From: Saprospiraceae bacterium
GTDB lineage: Bacteria > Bacteroidota > Bacteroidia > Chitinophagales > Saprospiraceae
Assembly (NCBI GenBank): GCA_020630895.1
Contig: JAHDII010000065.1
Location: forward strand, 1-13,558
Length of the DNA stretch: 13,558 bases
Direction of reading: 5' to 3'
The position numbers and the translations under genes were made by a program. Below the pieces are notes generated by a model. It was not told where the DNA came from. It searched no databases and saw nothing but the letters and a program-made list of their open reading frames with translations. Numbering within the stretch: the first letter of the stretch is position 1; each line of letters opens with the position of its first letter. Of this stretch, positions 7,131-13,558 are shown in pieces.

Positions 7131-7158
7131 CCGCTCATCGAAAGATGAGCGGTTTTTT
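7131..7158 (+). terminator. Strong Rho-independent terminator, shared by convergent genes
   Basis: CCGCTCATC (7131-7139) and GATGAGCGG (7144-7152) form a perfect 9-bp stem with a GAAA tetraloop, followed by TTTTTT and more T-rich sequence. It is the most GC-rich hairpin in the surrounding intergenic DNA. It sits about 195 bases after the btuG-like stop and ends the cobalamin unit. The T-run overlaps the stop codon of the convergent minus-strand lipoprotein gene. On the minus strand the stem is followed by TATTATTCTC, so it may also stop that transcript, less efficiently. Confidence 0.92.
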
Positions 7159-7891
7159 ATTTTTTAGAAGACTTTATATCATTTGAAATTTGATGGTGTT
7201 GTAATTGTTCTAATAAGGGTAATTTATTCTTTACTTTTTGATTGAGCGTTGATTTTAGATTCACTTTATTAGAGTGATATTCTAAATGAGTAATTTTTTT
7301 CTTTTGAGTAATATAATTAATTTGGGTTTTAATTTCTGTTTTAATTTCTTTTTTAAAAAAGTGAGATTGAATATTTTCTAAATTAATTAAACAAAAATTT
7401 CTTTTAGAATTTTGAAATCTAAATTTTAATATTTTATTTAATTTATTTTCTTTTGTACGATTCCAAATAATAAAATAATCTTTTATTTCTAATAATGATG
7501 TTGAAATATTTTTATTATTAAACCAAGTTGTAGCATTATATTTTTTATAGGAATTTTTACTATCTCCTTGAAAGATAATTAATTTAGAAAAATGTTGTTC
7601 TAAAGAATCAACAATCATTATAATGTCTCTAAATTTGTCTTGATTGACATCCGCAGATAATACTTGATTGATTTTATGATTATTGATAATTTTTAATATC
7701 TGTTGAGGTATATTTTCTTGAAGTACTTTTTTAGGAATACTTGTTTCTTGAAACGAATAAATATCTTTTTTTAGATCCTTTATTAATTCTGGATTTTCTT
7801 CAAATAATTCTTTTACTCTTTCTTCTTTTGTTTTTTCTGAGGAACAAGAAAATAAAATTATACATCCTAACAAAACAATTAAATACTTCAT
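7157..7891 (-). CDS. Small lipoprotein of unknown function
   Basis: This 244-residue protein has a lipoprotein signal ending at Cys16 (IILFSC), followed by SSEKTKEE. It lacks the K-(D/E)2 pattern directly after Cys, so it more likely faces the periplasm. The mature part is Lys-rich and starts with a charged helical stretch (about 18-48). A single DVNQDKFRDIIMIVD segment (about 79-93) resembles the Asp-rich calcium-binding loop of FG-GAP/VCBS or dockerin-type repeats (D-x-N-x-D...D). With only one copy, no propeller can be claimed. The C-terminal 60 residues are rich in Lys, Gln and His and look like low-complexity sequence. The start codon overlaps the stop of the upstream FAD oxidoreductase gene (ATGA, 7888-7891), so translation is probably coupled. 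The family was not recognised. Confidence 0.8.
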   Translation of the reverse strand: MKYLIVLLGCIILFSCSSEKTKEERVKELFEENPELIKDLKKDIYSFQETSIPKKVLQENIPQQILKIINNHKINQVLSADVNQDKFRDIIMIVDSLEQHFSKLIIFQGDSKNSYKKYNATTWFNNKNISTSLLEIKDYFIIWNRTKENKLNKILKFRFQNSKRNFCLINLENIQSHFFKKEIKTEIKTQINYITQKKKITHLEYHSNKVNLKSTLNQKVKNKLPLLEQLQHHQISNDIKSSKK

Positions 7892-8934
7892 TTTTTTCTT
7901 GTAATATTTACTAATGAATCTAATTTTTTTTGTTGACTTAAAAATAAAGCCATTTCATTAGCCCAAAAAGGAGCTAACGAAGCTCCTTTAGTTCCTAAAC
8001 CATTAAAAATACCTAATTTGTTATATTTAGGATGTAGTCCTAAAAAAGGTCTTCTATCTTTTACTGTAGGTCGAAGACCTGCTTGGTGTTGAACAATAGT
8101 ATAAGGAACATTTAAAATTTCATTTAGTTTTTTTTCTAAAAAAAGTTTTTTTTCTGAAGTAGGAATATCTTCTAAATCATTCCAATCATTCGTTGCTCCT
8201 ACCCAATATAAATCATTAAGATAAGGAACAATATATACTTTATGTTTTAATATTTTTTTATATTGTGTATTAGGAATTTTAACTAATAAAATTTCGCCTT
8301 TAGTGACTTGAAAATCTAAGTATGAAAAATATGGATTATTTCTTCCTTGGTGCCCTTCACAAAAAATTATTTTTTGACAAATAATATCTTTATAATGAAT
8401 ATCTTCTTCATTGAATTGAATTTTATCATACTCGAAAATTTCATTGAAGATCATGTTTTTTTTCAACCAACTTTTTTTGAATGTCTCAATTAAAAAAGCA
8501 ATATCAACTCTGCCTGTATTTTTTAATTCAAAAGAAGAAAATGCTTTTTTTATTTTTCCTTCATAATGATTATACTGAACATTTTCTTCTACATAATTTT
8601 TATATTCAGGTAAATCGGAACGCATGATCCAATTCATTTCTTCAGTATGATTGAATAATTCTCTTATAATATTTTGAGGATAATAAATTTTAATTTGAAA
8701 TTCTTTTTCTATCTCTTGATATACCTTTTTTGCAAAGGGAAATAATTCATCCACTTTCCAACTTTTTACAAAACGTCTTCCTGTTATAGGATTAAAAATT
8801 CCTGCTGCAATTTTGGAAGATGACGAATGATGTTGGTTATCAATAAAAAGAATTTTCTTTTTATGTTGTAGTAAAAAATATCCTAAAAGGGATCCTGCTA
8901 AACCTTGTCCAACAATAATATAATCTATTTTCAT
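7888..8934 (-). CDS. DAO-family FAD-dependent oxidoreductase
   Basis: This is a 348-residue cytoplasmic flavoenzyme. The N-terminal Rossmann motif is GQGLAG (residues 9-14) in YIIVGQGLAGSLLGYFLL, with acidic Asp32 at the end of strand 2 (ILFID) where FAD ribose binding is expected. The C-terminal part carries AGLRPTVKDRRPFLG and the glycine-rich FNGLGTKGASLAP, both typical of the D-amino acid/glycine oxidase (DAO) superfamily. IAAGIFNPITGRR (about 43-55) is a further match to this group. No signal peptide is present. The true substrate cannot be read from sequence; a secondary or N-methylated amine is the usual range for this superfamily. The gene starts directly after the stop of the T9SS protein gene (TAA then ATG, no gap) and overlaps the lipoprotein gene by 4 bases. 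Confidence 0.88.
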   Translation of the reverse strand: MKIDYIIVGQGLAGSLLGYFLLQHKKKILFIDNQHHSSSSKIAAGIFNPITGRRFVKSWKVDELFPFAKKVYQEIEKEFQIKIYYPQNIIRELFNHTEEMNWIMRSDLPEYKNYVEENVQYNHYEGKIKKAFSSFELKNTGRVDIAFLIETFKKSWLKKNMIFNEIFEYDKIQFNEEDIHYKDIICQKIIFCEGHQGRNNPYFSYLDFQVTKGEILLVKIPNTQYKKILKHKVYIVPYLNDLYWVGATNDWNDLEDIPTSEKKLFLEKKLNEILNVPYTIVQHQAGLRPTVKDRRPFLGLHPKYNKLGIFNGLGTKGASLAPFWANEMALFLSQQKKLDSLVNITRKK

Positions 8935-10065
8935 TTAAGGTTTAATTATCATCAGTCGTTTGGCTTCTAATGTTTTTCCTTTTTCATCAATTAATGAATA
9001 TAAATAGGTGCCTCTATTTTGGTGAGCTACATTAATAATAACGGTAGAATCTTTTTGAATATTAAATAATTCAGATTGAACTAATTTTCCAGAAACATCA
9101 TATAAATTAATATTATAATTTCCTGCTGAATATCCTCTAACATCAATTCTTACATCTCCATAAGCAGGATTGGGATATGCTGCAAATAATTTTTCTTCTT
9201 CTCCTAAAGTATTAACAGGAGTTCCTGTATTTCCATCTTTAAAAGTAACAGAAAGAACATTTCCTCCAAAAGTATCTACTGTTACAACTGCCAGAGATTC
9301 TTTAATTCCATCAGCTAAAAATTCATAAGTTTCAACTACACCATTTTCAAAATCATCTATAGGAAGGTTAGCCCCTACAAGATCCGTTACATCTAACCAT
9401 ACTGGAAATATTCCAGCTACATAGGCCTCTATTTTAGAACTAGTAGATTGAGTTTTTTTAAGGCGTAAAGCATCATATTGTCCTGTAGGAAGAGCTACAG
9501 TTCCCCAAGCATCTACTTCTACATTTACATTGAATAACTGAGTAATTCTAATAGAATCTGGGGTAACAGGTAAACCTAGTTGATCAATAAAAGGAATTTG
9601 ATCTGCTGCTAAAGTAAAAGCGATTCCATTTTCATCTGTGTAACTATCTCCATATTGTAAAGGAGCAACTCTAAATTTTCCAGCAGGAGAAAAAGGAGCA
9701 GCTGTGCCAATACCTTGTACATTTCCAGCAAAACCTAAAGTTTTCATTTCTGTATTTGTATTCTGAATATATAATTCTCCTCCTTGTCCAAAAGGGATGA
9801 CTATATCCGCATTAGGGAAAGCTGCTGCTGAACTACCACTAGAAGCAGGTAGTACTGTTGTTTGATCTATTTGTGAAGAACTTAAAGTAGAAAAGTCCCA
9901 ATTTTGGTTTCCTGCTGCTTGCCCAATATTAATATTAGGAGCATTATCTATTGCTGTATTTAAAATGTCATTCACTTCATAAAAACCTGCATTACTTACT
10001 GTAATTTGGGCGATTAAAAAATGGATTTGACAGATGATCAATAAACTCGTAATAATATATTTCAT
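8935..10065 (-). CDS. Secreted protein of unknown function with T9SS type A sorting domain
   Basis: This 376-residue protein has a signal peptide (about 1-20, ending FLIAQ), a body of about 270 residues with predicted beta structure, and a C-terminal T9SS sorting domain (about 293-376; FAAYPNPAYGDVRIDV, YNINLYDVSGKLV, RGTYLYSLIDEKGK). It is thus exported by the type IX system and released or anchored at the surface. The body includes NWDFSTL (about 55-61), a Gly/Ala/Ser-rich stretch (about 72-130), GQYDALRLKK (195-204) and a repeated-looking LDVTDLVGANLP region; no catalytic motif was recognised. It is less Lys/Asn-rich than its neighbours, as expected for an extracellular protein. It lies 72 bases behind the sphingomyelinase gene and immediately before the FAD oxidoreductase gene. 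Confidence 0.88.
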   Translation of the reverse strand: MKYIITSLLIICQIHFLIAQITVSNAGFYEVNDILNTAIDNAPNINIGQAAGNQNWDFSTLSSSQIDQTTVLPASSGSSAAAFPNADIVIPFGQGGELYIQNTNTEMKTLGFAGNVQGIGTAAPFSPAGKFRVAPLQYGDSYTDENGIAFTLAADQIPFIDQLGLPVTPDSIRITQLFNVNVEVDAWGTVALPTGQYDALRLKKTQSTSSKIEAYVAGIFPVWLDVTDLVGANLPIDDFENGVVETYEFLADGIKESLAVVTVDTFGGNVLSVTFKDGNTGTPVNTLGEEEKLFAAYPNPAYGDVRIDVRGYSAGNYNINLYDVSGKLVQSELFNIQKDSTVIINVAHQNRGTYLYSLIDEKGKTLEAKRLMIIKP

Positions 10066-10137
10066 TTTGAATTTTCTTTATTATAAAAAATAAGGCTCTT
10101 CAATATAAATAACGATTTTTAAATATAAAAGAGATAT

Positions 10138-11985
10138 TTAAAGTTTGTTAAATTTTATTGTTGGATGATTGAATACTTTTATATAATACATTCCTTTAGG
10201 TAAATGAGAAACATCCAAAGGAGTATTATTTTTTATAGAAAATGTAAATATTTCTTTTCCTTGAATATTATAAATTGTTCCTATTTTATCTTCATTATCA
10301 GTTATGTTTATATTTAAAGTATTTTGAACTGGGTTAGGTGAAATACTAATAAATTTGGAAGATCGATTATTTAATGCTAATGGTTCTGAATATGATTCAG
10401 CTCCATCTAAATCTACTTGATGAAGACGATAATAATTAATTCCTAAAGGAGGATTTTGGTGAAGTATTTCATATTCAACCACTTCATTAGAATTTCCCAT
10501 AGCTTCAACTCTATCAATCATTTGAAAATCTTGTCCGTTTATGGAATGTTCTAATTCAAAATAATGAGTATTGATTTCACTTGCAGTACTCCAAGCAAGA
10601 ATATTTCCTTCCTCTTCAATTTTTCCTTTAAATTCGGCTAATTCATAGGGTAGGGCAGGGAATACAAACCTTCCTTGAATTGCTAAATGATCAGAAAGAT
10701 CAAAAATATCCCACATATTATCAGCAATACTACGTAGTATAACAACTGTATTCGTTTGAACTGTTGGAATTAGATGAGCTTTTTCATACATGATATAATC
10801 TAAATATTCTTGATACGGAGAATCTGCATAATCACTAACTAGATAATCATAAGTATAAGGATGACCTTGATACACAGGTTCTTCTGTATTGAGAATAGTA
10901 AACATAGTATTATATTCATTCAGATAATTAGCTATTTTTTCCACATTGAAATCGCCTCCTAAAATTACGGCTTCAGAACTAGGAATACTTTTAGAATCTA
11001 GAAAATTTTTCAATTGTGTCATCTGGGCTTGCCGAGTAGCAACATTAGTTGCATCAGCCCAAGCTTGTGTATGTGTACCAAAAATATGATATTTAGTTCC
11101 TAGTTTATTAATACGAGCATACATCGCTCCTTTGGCGGCTAAGCAATCATCTGCATCGCAGTCGGTATAAACAATGTCTTCTGAATATTCTATAGGCCAG
11201 CGGCTAAAAATAATCACTCCACCATCTTCTGTACTTCCCGATTGATCTACAACATCTGTATAATAAGGATATTCTACACTCACATTACTAATTAAAGTAC
11301 TCCTAGCAGAATTATCAAATGCTTCATTAAAAATAAGTACATCATAGTTTTGTATATGTTGATGAATATGTGCCGCTCTTGTACCTTGATCAGATAATGA
11401 AATAGGTGGTGTAAGCATATAAATATTATACGCTAAAACATTAATAATATTAGGGTTGCTCAAATCGCTAGTTAATAAGGGAAAAGGATCATGTTCTTGA
11501 ATCACAAAAAGAATATCGTCATAACCTCCTGTAAAATAAGCAGTATATTTTACAGTGACCGTTTTTCCATTTAATGTAAATGTTTGAGAATGAAAATTTC
11601 TATCGCTATACCAGCTATGACTAAACCCTGGACCTGCAAGAGATTGCCACATATCACTTCCTATAAAATTTCCATTGAGTCGCATTTGTAAATGAATACT
11701 TTCTCCTCCAGATGTTAAAGTGGTTGTGAGATAAAAATCAGTCCCATTATGTATACCAGATTCTCTATTAGACCAAAGCACATTTGTTTCTAGTTGCCAA
11801 GGATTGATAGTTTCCCCAGACATTCCCCACCATTCATCTGAATCCATAGTGTGTGGACCTGTTTGACTAGAATTAACAGAAAAAGTGAGAGAAGAATTAT
11901 TTTGAAAATAAATATAACTTTCAGCAAATAGATTGATATAAAAAAAGACTAAGCTTATCGTTACGAACCATTTGTAATTTAACAT
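10138..11985 (-). CDS. Secreted sphingomyelinase-type phosphodiesterase with T9SS sorting domain
   Basis: This 615-residue exported enzyme probably cleaves sphingomyelin or a related phospholipid to ceramide and phosphocholine, using Mg2+. After a signal peptide (about 1-22) comes an unassigned beta-rich domain (about 23-165). The endonuclease/exonuclease/phosphatase-fold catalytic domain spans about 178-441. Its key residues match bacterial neutral sphingomyelinases: Asn187 (LAYNIYML), Glu221 (FNEAFD), His305 (GTHTQAW), Asp345 and Asn347 (GGDFNV), and Asp432 and His433 (LSDHLAI). Cys276 and Cys281 in DCDADDCLAAKG recall the disulfide of the Bacillus and Staphylococcus enzymes. A fibronectin-like linker domain (about 447-540) and a T9SS sorting domain (about 543-615; ISPNPVQNTLNI, LPKGMYYIKVF) follow. 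The enzyme is therefore about twice the usual length of about 300 residues. Substrate preference cannot be fixed from sequence. A promoter lies 34 bases upstream. Confidence 0.9.
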   Translation of the reverse strand: MLNYKWFVTISLVFFYINLFAESYIYFQNNSSLTFSVNSSQTGPHTMDSDEWWGMSGETINPWQLETNVLWSNRESGIHNGTDFYLTTTLTSGGESIHLQMRLNGNFIGSDMWQSLAGPGFSHSWYSDRNFHSQTFTLNGKTVTVKYTAYFTGGYDDILFVIQEHDPFPLLTSDLSNPNIINVLAYNIYMLTPPISLSDQGTRAAHIHQHIQNYDVLIFNEAFDNSARSTLISNVSVEYPYYTDVVDQSGSTEDGGVIIFSRWPIEYSEDIVYTDCDADDCLAAKGAMYARINKLGTKYHIFGTHTQAWADATNVATRQAQMTQLKNFLDSKSIPSSEAVILGGDFNVEKIANYLNEYNTMFTILNTEEPVYQGHPYTYDYLVSDYADSPYQEYLDYIMYEKAHLIPTVQTNTVVILRSIADNMWDIFDLSDHLAIQGRFVFPALPYELAEFKGKIEEEGNILAWSTASEINTHYFELEHSINGQDFQMIDRVEAMGNSNEVVEYEILHQNPPLGINYYRLHQVDLDGAESYSEPLALNNRSSKFISISPNPVQNTLNINITDNEDKIGTIYNIQGKEIFTFSIKNNTPLDVSHLPKGMYYIKVFNHPTIKFNKL

Positions 11986-12018
11986 AAGTATGAGTGTCGT
12001 GTGTTATAGTATAAGATT

Positions 12019-12047
12019 CAAAGTTAGTAATTTTTTTGAAGAAACAA
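12019..12047 (-). promoter_or_regulatory. Bacteroidota-type promoter for the sphingomyelinase gene
   Basis: On the minus strand TAACTTTG (12026-12019) fits the -7 consensus TAnnTTTG exactly. A TTG (12047-12045) lies 18 bases upstream, close to the usual -33 spacing. Transcription would begin near 12012, giving a 5' leader of about 25 bases before the ATG at 11985. It may drive the whole four-gene run down to 7157. Confidence 0.7.
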
Positions 12048-12162
12048 GAGGCTTATATGTATGTTGTTTGACAAAACGAAATAATGTTTAAGGTATTATT
12101 TTTTATTTTTATTAATGATTAACTTTAGATAGTATATTTAATACTTAAACAGCTAATGGTAT

Positions 12163-13558
12163 ATGATTTTTAGTTCCCCACTATTTCTTTTTACATTTCT
12201 TCCTTTAGTTCTTGGGATTCATTTTTTACTTCCTAAGGAATATAGGAATTTTTTAATTTTATTAGCGAGTTTATTTTTTTATGCTTGGGGAGAACATCTC
12301 CTTGTATTATTAATGATGGGTTCGATATGTGTTAATTATGTAATAGGGAATATTATTTCAAAACAACTTGAAAGGGGAGAAGAAAGAAGGGCTAAAACTA
12401 CACTGGTTATAGGAGTTTCAATCAATTTATTCGTACTCGTTTATTATAAATATACTTTATTTATAATCAATACTTTATTCCAAATAGGTTTACATATAAA
12501 TATTGATGTTTCTCATATTACTTTACCTATAGGAATTTCATTTTTTACATTTCAAAGTATATCGTATTTAGTTGATGTATATAGAAAAATAGTTATAGGA
12601 CAAAGAAGTCTTATCAATTTGGGAATGTATATTTCATTATTTCCTCAATTGATTGCTGGACCTATTGTACGATATACTGATATTGCTAAAGAAATTAGTC
12701 AAAGAACGATTACATCCGCTTCTTTTAAAATGGGAATTACTCGTTTTATAATTGGATTTTCAAAAAAAGTATTAATCGCTAATAATGTTGGATTTATTGC
12801 CGATAAAATATTTGAAATCAATCCAGGTGATTTATCTTCTTCTTTAACATGGATAGGTATTATATGTTATTCCTTACAAATTTATTACGATTTTTCGGGC
12901 TATTCTGATATGGCAATAGGTCTAGGAAAAATGTTTGGATTTAATTTTAAAGAAAATTTTAAACATCCTTATACTTCTACCTCTATTCAAGATTTTTGGA
13001 GAAAATGGCATATCTCTTTATCAACTTGGTTTAGAGATTATTTATATATCCCACTGGGAGGAAATAGAAAGGGAAAGTATAGAACATATTTTAATCTTTT
13101 GATTGTATTTTTTTTAACAGGGTTGTGGCATGGAGCAAGTTGGAATTTTATTTTTTGGGGATTATTTCATGGTTTCTTTTTAATACTTGAGCGTTTAAAT
13201 ATTATTAAATTAAATTCCAAATTCAATATTTTTTCAAGGATTTATACATTATTAGTTGTAATGGTTGCTTGGGTGTTTTTTAAAGCTGAAAATATGGATT
13301 ACGCTTTACAATTTATTGAGAAAATGTTTTCTTTTTCTTCAGGAGAAAATAATTACCCCTATTTATTTATTAATAATTATGTGATAACAATAATAGGTAT
13401 AGGCATCTTATTTTCTTTACCTTTAAGAATATTTATAGAGAAAAATATGAATTTATTTATTAAAAATGAAGCGCTCAAAACAGGATTATTATATAGTCTA
13501 TATTTAATTGTTTTTATGTTTGCTATTATGGAATTAGCACAAGGAACATACAATCCAT
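12163..13558 (+). CDS. MBOAT-family membrane O-acyltransferase (AlgI/DltB type), 3' end cut by window
   Basis: The open frame runs from ATG at 12163 (in-frame stop TAA at 12154, no earlier start) to the window edge, giving 465 complete codons. It is a multi-pass inner-membrane protein that moves an acyl group, usually acetyl, to an extracytoplasmic polysaccharide or other acceptor. Family motifs are FFYAWGE near the N-terminus, LPIGISFFTFQSISY, FPQLIAGPIVRY, YYDFSGYSDMAIGLG, the conserved DFWRKWHISLSTWFRDYLY with His283, and LTGLWHGASWNF with the invariant catalytic His323. The last residues, QGTYNP, correspond to the usual C-terminal YNPFIYFRF, so only about six codons are missing. It is divergent from the sphingomyelinase gene and shares a 177-base intergenic region with it. 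An AlgJ/DHHW-like partner gene often follows such genes but lies outside the window. The acceptor is unknown. Confidence 0.95.
   Translation, partial: MIFSSPLFLFTFLPLVLGIHFLLPKEYRNFLILLASLFFYAWGEHLLVLLMMGSICVNYVIGNIISKQLERGEERRAKTTLVIGVSINLFVLVYYKYTLFIINTLFQIGLHINIDVSHITLPIGISFFTFQSISYLVDVYRKIVIGQRSLINLGMYISLFPQLIAGPIVRYTDIAKEISQRTITSASFKMGITRFIIGFSKKVLIANNVGFIADKIFEINPGDLSSSLTWIGIICYSLQIYYDFSGYSDMAIGLGKMFGFNFKENFKHPYTSTSIQDFWRKWHISLSTWFRDYLYIPLGGNRKGKYRTYFNLLIVFFLTGLWHGASWNFIFWGLFHGFFLILERLNIIKLNSKFNIFSRIYTLLVVMVAWVFFKAENMDYALQFIEKMFSFSSGENNYPYLFINNYVITIIGIGILFSLPLRIFIEKNMNLFIKNEALKTGLLYSLYLIVFMFAIMELAQGTYNP

Noticed and set aside
12060..12162. Promoter for the MBOAT gene
   Set aside because: TATATTTA (12134-12141) resembles the -7 element but lacks the final G, and no TTG lies at the proper distance, so it was not called.
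1..13558. tRNA or rRNA genes
   Set aside because: No cloverleaf with a TTC-type T-loop and no conserved rRNA blocks were recognised on either strand.

Overview
The window reads as chromosomal DNA of a marine- or host-type Flavobacteriia-like member of the Bacteroidota. The evidence is strongly AT-rich DNA with A/T-ending codons, two outer-membrane TonB-dependent receptors (one with an N-terminal carboxypeptidase-regulatory-like domain), two proteins with C-terminal type IX secretion (T9SS) sorting domains, a lipoprotein carrying a Bacteroidota-type surface export signal (C-K-E-E), start codons mostly without Shine-Dalgarno sequences, and two sites matching the Bacteroidota -7 promoter element TAnnTTTG.

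Left part (1-3317, minus strand): purU (formyltetrahydrofolate deformylase) is followed after 16 bases by a TonB-dependent receptor of unknown substrate. The two probably form one transcript. Just in front of purU lie four 8-base tandem repeats, then a 160-base imperfect palindrome flanked by TA that looks like a degenerate miniature transposable element.

Centre (3587-7158, plus strand): a cobalamin uptake unit. A TAnnTTTG promoter leads into a class-I-like cobalamin riboswitch, then a BtuB-like TonB-dependent receptor that appears to start at TTG, then a surface lipoprotein built as a seven-bladed beta-propeller resembling BtuG, the cobalamin-capturing lid protein known from Bacteroides. A strong hairpin terminator closes the unit and separates it from the convergent genes. 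This is the clearest functional module: the riboswitch senses B12, BtuG captures it at the surface, and BtuB imports it.

Right part (7157-12047, minus strand): a four-gene run starting at a good Bacteroidota promoter. It holds a secreted sphingomyelinase-type phosphodiesterase with a T9SS tail, a second T9SS-tailed protein of unknown function, a DAO-family FAD oxidoreductase, and a small lipoprotein. The last three are packed tightly (TAA immediately followed by ATG, then an ATGA overlap).

Far right (12163 to the edge, plus strand): an MBOAT-family membrane O-acyltransferase (AlgI/DltB type), divergent from the sphingomyelinase and cut by the window edge only a few residues before its expected C-terminus.

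No tRNA, rRNA, CRISPR array, intact insertion sequence or prophage gene was seen. The items best worth a second look are the palindromic element, the layout of the riboswitch leader together with the non-ATG start of btuB, and the unassigned N-terminal domain of the sphingomyelinase.
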